Notes: generated from the letters alone by a model not told the origin. Counted from the stretch's first letter, positions 43,969-54,500 are shown. The stretch is 64,000 bases of DNA from Bacteroidetes Order II. bacterium (GCA_016788705.1 JAEUSQ010000018.1:1-64000); one strand, 5' to 3'. Translations and numbers: made by a program.

Positions 43969-46815
43969 CTACCAAAGCATTCGGACAGAAAAAGAAGGCA
44001 TGATGGGAATCAAATAACGGGGTTTTTGATCATATTTATCGGCAAGTGGGCTGTAAATTAGTTGCCAATCCATGATGTTTTCCCGATTGGTAACATTCAA
44101 AACATCAAACCGAAATTGGAAATTGGCAGGCTTGGTAAGCAAGTACGCAAGGCCGATATCAAGTTGGGAAAACAAGGGCAATTGGTCTTTTCCAGGGGAC
44201 TGGAAGTCTATGCCATGTTTCTCTAAGAGCGGATTTAAGAAAGAAAGGTCGTCGTAATAAATTCTGCGATATCCCCAAGTACGCCCCCATTCACCCTGCC
44301 AACGCAGGAGCAGGGTGAGATCAGGTCGTAGCTGCCAGACGAGTCGTGCATCCGTTCGGTGTGGGGTACTCCAAGGGGCTGGTTGGTAAGTTTGGTTGAA
44401 GCGGTTTGGAAAGAGGTATCGCGTTTTCGTCCAGTCATAACGAAAGGTAAGATGCCAAGGTTGCCGTTGGTAAGTTCCTAAGATGCCCGCTCCGGTTGCT
44501 TTCCCTTTGCCCCAGGAGAGTAACTCAAACGATTGATCGCTGTTGAGAATGGGGCGGTCGTGTAATAAATCAGACAAGACGCGCCAGTTTGGCAAGGCAA
44601 CATTGGAAAGTTCTTTATGATAGACATCCATGCGGATTGTCCAGAAGTGATTGGCTTCAAATAATAGTTCTGAGGCGAAATGAAGTGCACCGGGAATTCG
44701 GAGTCCGGCTGCGCCATTTGGAAAATCGCCAACTTCCGGTTCCTTCATATACACGGTCGCTGCGGGAGAATCTACGGGAATCCATACCCGAAGACTGGGC
44801 AAAAAGCTATTGGTGCTATAGGTACTTAGGTCAAACTGGCTCACAAACTGCCGATACTGGCCAATGGCTACCCGTGTAACGAGTTTTTTTCCAAAAGTAA
44901 TTTGTGGTTGCCAATAAACCGCCAAGCGCGGTTCGGGGAAAAAAGCGGCTTCACGCATGAAAAAAGTCCCCCTTAACCCTCCTTCTATCACAAAGTCTTG
45001 CCGAAACCGGAAGTGCTGTTCCATAGACCCGTGCCAACGATTAGAACTTCCATTGTAGCGAAATGGAAGGTTTTGATACCGAAGGTTGCTTTGGTTTTGG
45101 GTATAACCTAACCGGAAAGACGATCTGAATTTTGGTTCCGGAAACCATTCAAAAACAGTTTCAGCCGTTTTTTCGCTTACTTTGTTACCATCCGAAACCG
45201 ACATATTGAAGCGATTTAATGTATTTATATCGTCGGCTTTAAGGGCATCAGAAAAGTTAGAAAGACCATTGACAGGAGCACTATATTGATGGTCAAGATC
45301 GTATTGGCTTAGTTTTAGTTGAAGTGAAAATAAAGACTTTGCAGAAAGAATAGATTGGAATTTAAACTGTGCAGCGAGGGTATGCCAGTCATAAGACTCG
45401 CCTGCGTCAAGTGTACGATTGGCCGATACCACGCCAGTATTCGATACAATGTCTGCTTGTTCTATAAAGGCATCTTTGTGGCCAGATACCGCTTGCTTCC
45501 CTCTATAAACAGAAGTCCGTATCGAATTTGATCCACGCCATTGTACTCGTAGAGCGGTGTGAAAGTCGGAAAAATACACCTTTGGTTTAACAGTGGAAGT
45601 GGCGTTAGCAACATTTAAAGCATCGAAATTCGGAATGAAAGTAGAAACGGATGGGGTTTGGAGTTGAGAAAGCAGGGATGAAGAAGCCACCAATGGATCA
45701 CTTGCCGACCACTCCTGTAACAGATGGGTGATGGTTTTAGGTTGGACCAAGGGCGAAAGCGCAGTGCGTGCAGCAGCCATGACCGTCCAACTTTTGTTCT
45801 GGAGTATTTTTCCATGAACGTATCGCACATGAGCGGCAAGTGGCTCTATGTGGGTGGTTAATTCCCTCCCTTCTTTGGTAGGAAGTAAATGGTCGTATTG
45901 AACCACGCCCGCAAGGGTGCTTCCGGCTGCAACGCCAAATCCTGCCTTCTGTATAGTGACCTGTCCTATAGCATAAGGACTAAATGGCCCGATCACTTGG
46001 GCAAGTGGGGGTGGGGTATAAACGGGCGTGTCGTCTAAGAGAACTTGATGATCGCCCGAATCTCCTCCCTGTAGGTGCAGTGCAGAGGTAAAGGCATCTT
46101 TTCGGACACCTTGTAGGGTGGCAGTTGCTTCCCAAGCCTGGCCTGCCTGAGAGACAGGAATGCGATTAAATACTTCTTCAAATGTTTTGTTTGCGCCCAA
46201 CTGTGCTGTAGGCAAAATCCCCTGTATGCCCTCGATAATCACAGGCAAAAGTGGCGTCGGGATTGGACGTAACACAATTCTTTCCGGTCTTTGTGTATCG
46301 GTAGGTACGCTGATTTTCTGGCGATGTGCTTTATATCCAACATATGTAATCAATAAATTGTATTCGCCGGGCAATAGTTTGGGGATTGAAAACAGACCAT
46401 CCCGATTGGTTTGAACGCCTACGCCAGCATCAGCGAGTAAAACGGAAGCAAAAGGCAGAGGAGAGCCTGAATCCGCGTCCTCTACTTGTCCATAAAAAGC
46501 GCCGTAAGTGATTTCGGCTTTTGCTGATCGGGAAAGCACATAGGTTCCTGAAGATAAGCGGTAGAAGTCCAGTCCTGTTTCCTTTATAACACACTGCAGC
46601 AGTTGCTCCGGCAATGCATCGCGGATCAAACAGAATGCCCTTTTTGAAGTAACCAAGTCAGGATCGTAGGCTAATTCCAGTTTGGTAAGATTGACCAATC
46701 TTTGCAAGGCCACATTTAATGGTTCGTCTTGTGCAACAAACGTGAAACGGGCATTTTGTGCAGACAAGATTACGGGCAAAACGCAAAAGATGATCAAAAT
46801 GAACCTTTGGAGCAT
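43969..46815 (-). CDS. TonB-dependent transducer with STN and carboxypeptidase-like domains
   Basis: 948 aa. A signal peptide (FILIIFCVLPVILSAQ) is followed by an STN signalling domain at about residues 25-95 (VAQDEPLNVALQRLVNLTKL, LIRDALPEQLLQCVI), a carboxypeptidase-regulatory-like domain at about 107-185 (GAFYGQVEDADSGSPLPFAS, VLLADAGVGVQTNRDGLFS), a plug (SALHLQGGDSGDHQVLLDDT) and a barrel ending in FSVRMLW. Family knowledge: the STN domain contacts a FecR-type anti-sigma factor in the periplasm, so substrate binding outside switches on the matching sigma factor. The FecR-like and sigma genes lie immediately upstream on the same strand (20-bp gap), forming a complete signalling unit. Substrate unknown. 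There is no SusD partner next to it. Confidence 0.9.
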   Translation of the reverse strand: MLQRFILIIFCVLPVILSAQNARFTFVAQDEPLNVALQRLVNLTKLELAYDPDLVTSKRAFCLIRDALPEQLLQCVIKETGLDFYRLSSGTYVLSRSAKAEITYGAFYGQVEDADSGSPLPFASVLLADAGVGVQTNRDGLFSIPKLLPGEYNLLITYVGYKAHRQKISVPTDTQRPERIVLRPIPTPLLPVIIEGIQGILPTAQLGANKTFEEVFNRIPVSQAGQAWEATATLQGVRKDAFTSALHLQGGDSGDHQVLLDDTPVYTPPPLAQVIGPFSPYAIGQVTIQKAGFGVAAGSTLAGVVQYDHLLPTKEGRELTTHIEPLAAHVRYVHGKILQNKSWTVMAAARTALSPLVQPKTITHLLQEWSASDPLVASSSLLSQLQTPSVSTFIPNFDALNVANATSTVKPKVYFSDFHTALRVQWRGSNSIRTSVYRGKQAVSGHKDAFIEQADIVSNTGVVSANRTLDAGESYDWHTLAAQFKFQSILSAKSLFSLQLKLSQYDLDHQYSAPVNGLSNFSDALKADDINTLNRFNMSVSDGNKVSEKTAETVFEWFPEPKFRSSFRLGYTQNQSNLRYQNLPFRYNGSSNRWHGSMEQHFRFRQDFVIEGGLRGTFFMREAAFFPEPRLAVYWQPQITFGKKLVTRVAIGQYRQFVSQFDLSTYSTNSFLPSLRVWIPVDSPAATVYMKEPEVGDFPNGAAGLRIPGALHFASELLFEANHFWTIRMDVYHKELSNVALPNWRVLSDLLHDRPILNSDQSFELLSWGKGKATGAGILGTYQRQPWHLTFRYDWTKTRYLFPNRFNQTYQPAPWSTPHRTDARLVWQLRPDLTLLLRWQGEWGRTWGYRRIYYDDLSFLNPLLEKHGIDFQSPGKDQLPLFSQLDIGLAYLLTKPANFQFRFDVLNVTNRENIMDWQLIYSPLADKYDQKPRYLIPIMPSFSVRMLW

Positions 46816-46835
46816 TGTACTTAGGGACGTTGTGC

Positions 46836-47783
46836 TTATTCTAAAATCAGTTCATAACCGTCTTTGGTGGGGCGATACCGGAGACCAGCAGAATTACAGA
46901 GGTCGTTTAAGACAGACTCCACGTCTTCTCTTCTTCCTAAGAGAAGGGTGTGCCGTCTTTTTTGAATGGTTGGTGGAACATGAATTGGTACATTAAATCT
47001 ACGGCTGAGTTCATTCGTAATATGCCCAATGGGCTCGTCGGTAAATGCCAAGCGGTATGTTTGCCAAGCGAGTGCTTCGGCACTGGCCTTTTTTCGAGGG
47101 GTATCTGGTTTATTGGTAGTCACTTGCGAGGATTCACCTGGCGCCAAGACTACTTCATTCGATCCGCTATGGTCTGAAAACGCCACTTTACCCTCTTCCA
47201 AAAAAACAGATGTTGCTGGTTCTGCGTCATCTGATCGGGCACGGACGTTGAATTTGGTCCCCATGACCTTGATTTGCGCATTGAAGGTCTTGACAATAAA
47301 GGGTTTTTTAGACTTCGCAACCGAGAAAAAGCCTTCTCCATTTAGCTGTACGGTACGGTTTTTCTCGTCGAAGTCTGCGGCTATTTCCAAAACAGAACCA
47401 CTGTTTAGAGACACCGCAGACCCGTCGGGCAATTGAATATTTTTTTGTTCGGCGTTTTGCGCCAATACGTGGGTGGGTTCGGAAATAGAGGTTGGTTGTT
47501 GCCAAAAAATAGCGATGCCAATCCATAAGGCAATCGTTGCAGCGATTCCATAAGGCCAATACTGCCGAATAGGATGAATCCGAACAGTTTTTGGTGCGAT
47601 TTGGGATTCAACTTCATTCCAAACCGCCTCCATTCGGCGTGGGTCGGGATTGGGAAAGGGGTGGGTGGCTTGTGCGGAAAGCTCCCAAAGAGCAGAAAGG
47701 TCTCTTGCCACAGGAGCCGATTGCTTCCTTATCCATTGGTGTATCATGTCTTTTTCTGGCTCGTGTGTATCATGTGGTATCAT
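46836..47783 (-). CDS. FecR family anti-sigma factor
   Basis: 315 aa. The N-terminal cytoplasmic sigma-binding part is about 65 residues, followed by one membrane segment (YGIAATIALWIGIAIFWQ) at about 73-90. The periplasmic FecR domain spans about 105-215 (NIQLPDGSAVSLNSGSVLEI, VQLNGEGFFSVAKSKKPFIV, TFNAQIKVMGTKFNVRAR, SVFLEEGKVAFSD). A C-terminal DUF4974-type domain (FTDEPIGHITNELSRRFNVP) matches the secretin/STN-interacting end typical of Bacteroidota FecR proteins. Its ATG overlaps the sigma-factor stop (ATGA at 47780-47783), so the two are translationally coupled and made in balanced amounts. Confidence 0.92.
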   Translation of the reverse strand: MIPHDTHEPEKDMIHQWIRKQSAPVARDLSALWELSAQATHPFPNPDPRRMEAVWNEVESQIAPKTVRIHPIRQYWPYGIAATIALWIGIAIFWQQPTSISEPTHVLAQNAEQKNIQLPDGSAVSLNSGSVLEIAADFDEKNRTVQLNGEGFFSVAKSKKPFIVKTFNAQIKVMGTKFNVRARSDDAEPATSVFLEEGKVAFSDHSGSNEVVLAPGESSQVTTNKPDTPRKKASAEALAWQTYRLAFTDEPIGHITNELSRRFNVPIHVPPTIQKRRHTLLLGRREDVESVLNDLCNSAGLRYRPTKDGYELILE

Positions 47784-48340
47784 AAAGCAGGGCCTCCAAT
47801 TATCGTAAGCACTTTTTGACGTAGTTCGGTGAGTGCAAACCCCAAGTGGTTATTAACCGTTCGAGGGGATATATTTAAGATGGTCGCAATTTCTTCGTGG
47901 CTCAGGCCATCGTACCGGCTTAACATAAAGACCTCGCGCCGCCTTTCGGGTAATTCGGCAATCCAGCCAGATAACTTTTCTTGTATCGCCGAAGTATCTA
48001 TGCGCTCCATGATGCCCTGTTCGGTCTCCCCGATAGGCTCTGGCACCGATTCCCAGTCGGTCATCTTCTTTTGGTGATCCCGAATGTGGTTCAGCGCCCG
48101 GTTTCGGGTCATTTGATAAAGCAGGGCTTTCAGAGAGCGGCCCTCATCCAAAGTGTCCCGCATTTCCCAAAGTTTGGTAAACACTTCTTGTACCACATCG
48201 TATGCGGCCTCGCTGTCCCGAATAAGCAACACGGTATAGCGGTATAAGGGGGTGTAGAACGCCTCGAACAAGGCCCTGAAAGCCTTTCGATCAGAATTTC
48301 GGATGCTCCGGCTCCATACCTGGATGGTTTCTGGCGACAT
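47780..48340 (-). CDS. ECF sigma factor (FecI-like, Bacteroidota type)
   Basis: About 186 aa from the ATG at 48340; an upstream in-frame ATG at 48391 would add 17 atypical residues. Region 2 has FRALFEAFYTPLYRYTVLLI and AAYDVVQEVFTKLWEM; region 4 has LPERRREVFMLSRYDGLSHE followed by EIATILNISPRTVNNHLGFA, a helix-turn-helix. Family knowledge: an extracytoplasmic-function sigma factor held inactive by its cognate FecR-like protein and released on a signal from the STN receptor. It is first in the leftward sigma, FecR and receptor operon, which it probably autoregulates. About 150 bp separate it from the next gene upstream. Confidence 0.92.
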   Translation of the reverse strand: MSPETIQVWSRSIRNSDRKAFRALFEAFYTPLYRYTVLLIRDSEAAYDVVQEVFTKLWEMRDTLDEGRSLKALLYQMTRNRALNHIRDHQKKMTDWESVPEPIGETEQGIMERIDTSAIQEKLSGWIAELPERRREVFMLSRYDGLSHEEIATILNISPRTVNNHLGFALTELRQKVLTIIGGPAL

Positions 48341-48439
48341 GTTCTTGTTTGGCGTTTGGCGTATTACACCGTTGAAGTAGGTTGTGACCAATGGCCTGTT
48401 TGCGGTATAAGTTCAAAATGAAGGATAGAAAACTAAAAA

Positions 48440-48472
48440 ACGCATTACCGTAAGGTCAAAACGGCAATGCGT
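48440..48472 (-). terminator. Terminator after the DUF1080 gene
   Basis: ACGCATTACCGT (48440-48451) pairs with ACGGCAATGCGT (48461-48472) with one G-T wobble position. On the minus strand it is followed by TTTTTTAG. It lies 20 bp after the stop of the leftward DUF1080 gene. A T-run is lacking on the plus strand. Confidence 0.82.
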
Positions 48473-48491
48473 AAAAAAGTCGCGTCAGGGC

Positions 48492-49229
48492 CTAAAGCGG
48501 GCGAACCCAGATATTGCGAAAACTCATCGGATTGCCGTGATCTTGCAGGCGGAGGGGGGCTTCTCCATGTGCTTTAATGAGGGGCGGGCCAATATACTCG
48601 GTGGTTCCTTGGATCTCGGTATGGTTTTGGACCACTACGCCATTGTGAATAACGGTCACATAAGGCGGAGTCGCCATGGAGCCATTTGCCCGAAACGTTG
48701 GAGCCGTATAAATAATATCATAGGTCTGCCACTCGCCCATTGGATTCATTGCATTAACCAATGGCGGCGTTTGTTTATAGATACTACCTGCTTGACCATT
48801 GGCATAAGTTCTGTTTTCATAAGAGTTTAAGATTTGTACTTCGTAGCGGTCTTGCAAGAAAATACCGCTGTTCCCACGTCCTTGCCCTTTTAGGTTGGGA
48901 GACTCTACGGGTGTCCGCCATTCCATGTGCAACTGAAAACTCCCGAAAGAAGCCTTCGTCCAGATGTCGCCAGAACCACCTTTAACTGTCAGAATGCCCT
49001 CTTTGAGTTCCCATTTGGGCGGATTTCCGTTTTTGTCTCGGAAGCCATCAAGGGACGTGCCGTCGAAGATGATCACGGCATCCGAGGGCGGCTTGGTGCC
49101 ATTTCCGGGTTTCACCACCCGTGGTTCTGGCTCCCATTGCTCCGTCTGCTCCGGCTTGGTGAGGTCCGTTTGGGCTTGGAGGGCATAGGGAAATAAAACG
49201 AGGCCAAAAGCCAACAATACGCTTTTCAT
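48492..49229 (-). CDS. Secreted DUF1080 (3-keto-disaccharide hydrolase-like) protein
   Basis: About 245 aa from the ATG at 49229, chosen because it places a signal peptide (KSVLLAFGLVLFPYALQAQ) at the start. An ATG at 49292 would add 21 unlikely residues. A single DUF1080 jelly-roll domain: AVIIFDGTSLDGFRDKNGNP, WELKEGILTVKGGSGDIWTK, FQLHMEWRTPVESPNLKGQG, RGNSGIFLQDRYEVQILNSY, AGSIYKQTPPLVNAMNPMGE, and LRLQDHGNPMSFRNIWVRPL at the end. Family knowledge: these periplasmic or surface domains bind or cleave carbohydrates, and some act on 3-keto-glucosides. It stands alone, transcribed leftward, divergent from the MurF-like gene. Confidence 0.88.
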   Translation of the reverse strand: MKSVLLAFGLVLFPYALQAQTDLTKPEQTEQWEPEPRVVKPGNGTKPPSDAVIIFDGTSLDGFRDKNGNPPKWELKEGILTVKGGSGDIWTKASFGSFQLHMEWRTPVESPNLKGQGRGNSGIFLQDRYEVQILNSYENRTYANGQAGSIYKQTPPLVNAMNPMGEWQTYDIIYTAPTFRANGSMATPPYVTVIHNGVVVQNHTEIQGTTEYIGPPLIKAHGEAPLRLQDHGNPMSFRNIWVRPL

Positions 49230-49316
49230 TGTAGTTGGGGTTAGGTTTGGTAGTAGAGAACAGAAAGTACGACCATGGCGACAGGAAATCAATGAATTGG
49301 GAAACGAAAGAAGCCA

Positions 49317-49346
49317 TTGAAACCCGTCTTCATGGGCTTATATTGC
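49317..49346 (+). promoter_or_regulatory. Possible promoter of the MurF-like gene
   Basis: TTGA at 49317-49320 and TATATTGC at 49339-49346 are 18 bp apart, resembling the Bacteroidota TTTG/TAnnTTTG promoter. Transcription would start near 49353, downstream of the ATG at 49292 and upstream of the ATG at 49379, which favours 49379 as the translation start. Tentative. Confidence 0.35.
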
Positions 49347-49378
49347 GAGGTTGCTTATCAAGTGAAACAAAACATACG

Positions 49379-50683
49379 ATGAATTACCCAAAGTATTCAA
49401 AAGACACCCGAACGATTATGCCGGGTGATTGGTACGTGGCCATTCGGGGCGAGGTCTTTGATGGCCATAAATTTATTCCGGATGCCATAGCCAAAGGCGC
49501 AACGGGGATTATTACCGAAGAGGCGTTTCAAACCGACTTGGCCCATGTAACGGTGGTGCAAGTAGAAAATGCAATAGACCATCTGGTGGAACTGGCGCAG
49601 GAAAGAATCCAACAGTTGAAGCCCAAAACCATCGGTATTACCGGGTCGGTGGGGAAAACCAGTACACGCACGGCGGTGGCGCATGTGGTCTCGGCGGCTT
49701 TCGCCGTGGTGGTTCCTCAAGGGAATTTGAATACACCACTCGGACTTGCCCTTACGATTTTAAATGGTCTTACACAGGAAAATAGTGTGATGGTCTTGGA
49801 GATGGGCGCTCGATTTGTGGGGGATATTGCTGAACTCACGGCGGCGTTTCGTCCCGACATCAGCTTTGTAACGACGGTTCAAGGGGTCCATTTAGAGACT
49901 TTTGGTAGTATAGAGAACATTGCACACGAGAAGGGGATGATTGTGGAGGCGCTCAATTCAGATGGAATCGCGTGCCTGAACTTTGATGATCCGCGTGTTC
50001 GCGAGATGGCCGCACGTTGCAAGGGGCGCGTGTTGTTTTATTCGGCACACGAAGAAGTGGTAGATGTGCCCGCCTCGCTTATTCCTAAACCGTATCCTTT
50101 GCTGGGTGGACATGCCATATATACCATACTGGCTGCTTATGCCGCTGGCGTGGCGCTGGGAATGGATCGCAAACGCATTTTGCAGCAGATTGCCACCCTG
50201 AAAACCGAGAAAGGTCGTCTTTCCAAGTTACCTGCACGCAATGGTGGGGTTTTGATAGATGATACCTATAATGCTTCTCCAATTGCCACGCTTAGTGCTT
50301 TGCGGCTACTGGCCGAGATGGACGGAAGGCGTATTGCTTGCCTCGGCGATATGTTGGAACTGGGAGAAGAAGAAGCCGAAGGCCACGAATTGGTGGTTAA
50401 AGAGGCGGTAGCGTCTGCTGAAATTTGTTGCTTGGTTGGGCCGCGTTTTCAATCGTCTATCGCAATGTTGGGATTGGAGGGCGTCCATTGGTTTCCAGAT
50501 TCCAAAGCATTGGCAACCGCCATTTCTCAAGGCCAAGTTTTTAACTTGTCGTCGGCGGATGTGGTCTTGGTGAAAGGCTCACAAGGCCTGCGCATGGAAC
50601 GAGTTGCAGAAGTGGTTCTGGATACTAGTTGCAACCCTGTAGAGGTTTTAGTTCGGCAGGAAGCGGCTTGGAAGTCTAAATAA
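49379..50683 (+). CDS. murF: MurF-like Mur ligase with a shortened central domain
   Basis: About 434 aa from the ATG at 49379; ATGs at 49235 and 49292 are alternatives. N-terminal substrate-binding part: SKDTRTIMPGDWYVAIRGEV, FDGHKFIPDAIAKGATGII. ATP-binding loop GITGSVGKTSTRTAV, then GNLNTPLGLALTILNGL, MVLEMGARFVGDIAEL and VHLETFGSIENIAHEKG. C-terminal domain: LIDDTYNASPIATLSALRLL and IACLGDMLELGEEEAEGHEL. Family knowledge: MurF adds D-Ala-D-Ala to UDP-MurNAc-tripeptide. Compared with the E. coli enzyme from memory, a stretch of roughly 35-45 residues between the FYSA segment and the GGHAIYTI helix is missing from the central domain. The gene also stands outside a mur/fts cluster. It could be a streamlined MurF or a paralogue. 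Confidence 0.78.
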   Translation: MNYPKYSKDTRTIMPGDWYVAIRGEVFDGHKFIPDAIAKGATGIITEEAFQTDLAHVTVVQVENAIDHLVELAQERIQQLKPKTIGITGSVGKTSTRTAVAHVVSAAFAVVVPQGNLNTPLGLALTILNGLTQENSVMVLEMGARFVGDIAELTAAFRPDISFVTTVQGVHLETFGSIENIAHEKGMIVEALNSDGIACLNFDDPRVREMAARCKGRVLFYSAHEEVVDVPASLIPKPYPLLGGHAIYTILAAYAAGVALGMDRKRILQQIATLKTEKGRLSKLPARNGGVLIDDTYNASPIATLSALRLLAEMDGRRIACLGDMLELGEEEAEGHELVVKEAVASAEICCLVGPRFQSSIAMLGLEGVHWFPDSKALATAISQGQVFNLSSADVVLVKGSQGLRMERVAEVVLDTSCNPVEVLVRQEAAWKSK

Positions 50684-50727
50684 GTCTATTAAAAACAAGT
50701 ATCTATTGTTATAAAATAAGTTTACTC

Positions 50728-51435
50728 ATGCACCAAGAATACATTAAATGGCACAGCGCTTCTTTGGGGCGCGACATGGAAATTATCCGGTTTGGCCACG
50801 CCGGAACGCCCTTGCTTGTTTTTCCTTCCAGTATGGGGCGTTACTATGAATGGCGGGATTTTGGCATGATGGATGCGATGGGCACACAAATCGCTAATGG
50901 CCAGAACCAAGTTTTTTGTGTGGACTCGGTGGATCGAGAAAGTTTTTATAACCGAAATACCAACCCTTATGTACGCATAAAACGTCATCAACAATATGAA
51001 CAATATATCCTAAATGAGGTCGTGCCGATGATTAAGTCCACCGCTAAACATGATTTTATTATGGTAAGTGGCGCAAGTTTCGGAGCCTATCATGCGGCAG
51101 ATATGGCATTTAAATTTCCATGGGCATTTGGGAAATTAATTGCACTAAGTGGGGCATTTGATATAAAGATATTTATGGATGGTTTTTATGACGATAATGT
51201 CTATTTTTCCAATCCACCAGACTTTTTGAGCGGAAATTTAGATGGGGATTTATTAAATAAAATCAGAAAATTACACCTCATTTTTGCTTTAGGAGAGCAT
51301 GATCCGTGTCGTGAAGCCAATGAGCGGATGAGCCGGATTTTACATGAAAAGGGAATTGGCCATACATTAGAAGTTTGGGAAGGGTTTGGGCACGATTGGC
51401 CTTGGTGGCACAAGATGATTGTAAAACACCTTTAA
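50728..51435 (+). CDS. Esterase family alpha/beta hydrolase
   Basis: 235 aa. Features of the esterase D/putative-esterase group: LLVFPSSMGRYYEWRDFGMM near the N-terminus, VFCVDSVDRESFYNRNTNPY, nucleophile Ser117 in SGASFGAYHA, an acidic residue in ALGEHDPCRE, and His in GFGHDWPWW near the C-terminus. No signal peptide. Family knowledge: hydrolyses carboxylic esters; substrate unknown. It lies 45 bp after the MurF-like gene and 71 bp before icmF, and may be transcribed with either. Confidence 0.82.
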   Translation: MHQEYIKWHSASLGRDMEIIRFGHAGTPLLVFPSSMGRYYEWRDFGMMDAMGTQIANGQNQVFCVDSVDRESFYNRNTNPYVRIKRHQQYEQYILNEVVPMIKSTAKHDFIMVSGASFGAYHAADMAFKFPWAFGKLIALSGAFDIKIFMDGFYDDNVYFSNPPDFLSGNLDGDLLNKIRKLHLIFALGEHDPCREANERMSRILHEKGIGHTLEVWEGFGHDWPWWHKMIVKHL

Positions 51436-51505
51436 GGTAAATTCCTCCATGAGTGGCTTGGATTGTGCTATCTTGCATTTTTCGGAAGCGCTTTTTTAGA
51501 TTCTT

Positions 51506-54500
51506 ATGAGCCAATTCCCTTTACGATTTGTAACGGCTACGAGCCTCTTTGACGGACACGATGCTGCCATTAATATCATGCGTCGGATTCTTCAGGATCA
51601 TGGCGTGGAGGTGATTCATCTTGGTCATGACCGTTCGGTGGCGGATATTGTACAAACGGCCATTCAAGAAGATGTGAATGCCGTTGCGGTTTCGTCTTAT
51701 CAAGGCGGTCATATGGAGTTTTTTCGGTATATGTATGATGAATTCCAGCGTTTGGGAGCGGGTCATATCCGCATTTTTGGCGGCGGCGGCGGGGTGATTG
51801 TGCCAGACGAAATTGAGGCATTACACCAATATGGCATTGCACGTATATTTTCGCCGGAGGATGGGATGAAGATGGGCTTAGAGGGGATGATTGTGCATAT
51901 GATGGAGGACTGTAGGGTGCAAGGGGGGAAAGTTCAATATAAATCTATAAACGTAGATGAACGATGGGTAAGCCTTGCGAGGAGCCTGAGCAAAATTGAA
52001 CAAGGGGAGAAGGTGGCATCGTCTATTCCAACAATTCCAACGCCTGTTTTGGGCATTACCGGAACGGGGGGAGCGGGGAAATCTACCCTCACAGACGAAT
52101 TGATCAACCGCTTTCTGACCGATTTTGAAGACCGTTCAGTAGCGGTTTTATCGGTAGATCCAACCCAATCGCGAACGGGCGGAGCCTTGCTTGGAGACCG
52201 GATTCGGATGAATATGGCATATGGTGTGCTGGCTGGAAGGGTGTTTATGCGCTCTTTTGCAACGCGAACCGCACATCGGGCTGTCACGGATGCGTTAAAA
52301 GATGCAATAAAAGTTTGTCAATCTGCGGGTTTTCATTTGATTATACTCGAAACAGCAGGAATTGGGCAATCGGATACGGAAATTAAAACGTTTGCCGATC
52401 TTACACTTTATGTAATGACCGCAGAATTTGGCGCCCCTACGCAGTTAGAAAAAATTGGAATGTTAGATGCCGCAGATCTTATTGCCCTTAATAAATTCGA
52501 GAAAAAAGGAGCTGAAGATGCGTTACGTGATATCCGCAAGCAGGTGCAAAGAAACCAAAAAGCATGGGATCGGCCATTGGAAAAAATGCCAGTTTATCCG
52601 ACAATGGCCTCTCATTTTGCAGATCCGGGTGTGACCCAATTGTATTTAGCGATTTTGCAGGAATTGGCAAAAAGAACCGACCCAAAGATGAGGTGGCAAT
52701 CCCAGAAATTTGCGGATTTGGAAAAAGTGGAAGTAAATCCGGGGAAGAACCAGTTGATCCCCCCCAAACGGGTTCGGTATTTAGGTGAAATTGCCGAAAC
52801 CGTCCGAGATTACCATGACTGGGCTGAAACGCAAATTGCTATGGCTCGGAAGTGGGAACATGCACGGGGGGTGGTTGCACAATTGGCGGCATGGTCGCCG
52901 GAAAACGTAGCGCCGTTATTGGAAAAAACAAACGAGATGCAGGCATACTGGTGGGGGAAATTGGATTATGTTTGCCAGCAAATTCTATTGAATTGGGAGC
53001 AAGTGGCCAAGCAATACCGTCAAGAAGAGTCTGTTTATAAAGTGCGGGGGCGTGAAGTACGGACACCACAATTTACTACCTCATTATCTGGACTTAAAAT
53101 TCCGCGTGTGGCATTGCCTCGGATGGAGGATGCGGGAGAACGACTCCGGTTTGCACTTAAAGAAAATATACCCGGCTTTTTTCCTTATACAGCGGGCGTT
53201 TTTCCGTTTAAACGTACCAACGAAGACCCCACCCGCATGTTTGCCGGAGAAGGAGGGCCAGAGCGAACGAACAAACGGTTTCATTTGGTCTCTCAGGGAA
53301 TGCCCGCCAAAAGGCTCTCTACGGCGTTTGACTCGGTGACACTCTATGGCCGAGACCCGCATGAACGGCCAGATATCTATGGCAAGATTGGCAATGCGGG
53401 CGTTTCGATCGCTACCTTAGACGATATGAAAAAACTCTATTCGGGCTTTGACTTGTGCGACCCTGCCACGAGCGTATCCATGACCATCAATGGCCCGGCT
53501 CCGATGATGTTGGCGATGTTTATGAATACGGCAATAGACCAACAAGTGGAAAAAGTACTACACAAATATGGCCAATGGGAGGCTGTAGAAAAATGGAAAA
53601 GGGCACAAAACAGAAGTGCTCATTATGTCCCGTTTGACGCAGATACATTGCCCGAAGGGCACGATGGGAGTGGATTGGGGCTTGTGGGATTCTCGGCTGA
53701 TGAATTGGTGGATGCTGGGTTTCTAACAGCAGACCAATATGCCGATATTAAGGCGCGGACTTTACAAACCGTGCGCGGAACGGTACAGGCCGATATTCTT
53801 AAGGAAGATCAGGCGCAAAATACCTGCATATTTAGCACGGAATTTGGCTTGCGAATGATGGGCGATGTCCAACAATACTTCATAGACCATCAAGTACGCA
53901 ACTATTATTCAGTCTCTATATCGGGCTATCATATTGCTGAAGCAGGGGCAAACCCTATCTCCCAACTTGCTTTTACACTGTCCAACGGATTTACCTTATT
54001 GGAGTATTATCGTTCACGCGGGATGAATGTAGATGATGTGGCACCGAACTTTTCATTCTTTTTTTCCAATGGTTTAGACCCTGAATATACCGTTATTGGA
54101 CGAGTTGCACGACGCATTTGGGCCATTGCTTTACGCAACTTATATGGGGCAAACGAACGAAGCCAAAAACTAAAGTACCACATCCAAACATCGGGCAGAA
54201 GTCTGCACGCACAAGAAATCCAGTTTAACGATATCCGTACCACACTTCAGGCATTATTAGCGATATACGATCATTGTAATTCCCTCCATACCAATGCCTA
54301 CGACGAGGCCATCACCACGCCCACAGAAGAATCGGTACGCCGTGCAATGGCCATTCAACTCATCATCAACCGCGAATTGGGGCTGGCCAAAAACGAGAAT
54401 CCTTTACAAGGCTCCTTTATTGTGGAAGAACTTACGGACTTGGTGGAGGAAGCCGTTTTACAGGAATTTGAACGGATTTCGGATCGAGGGGGCGTGTTGG

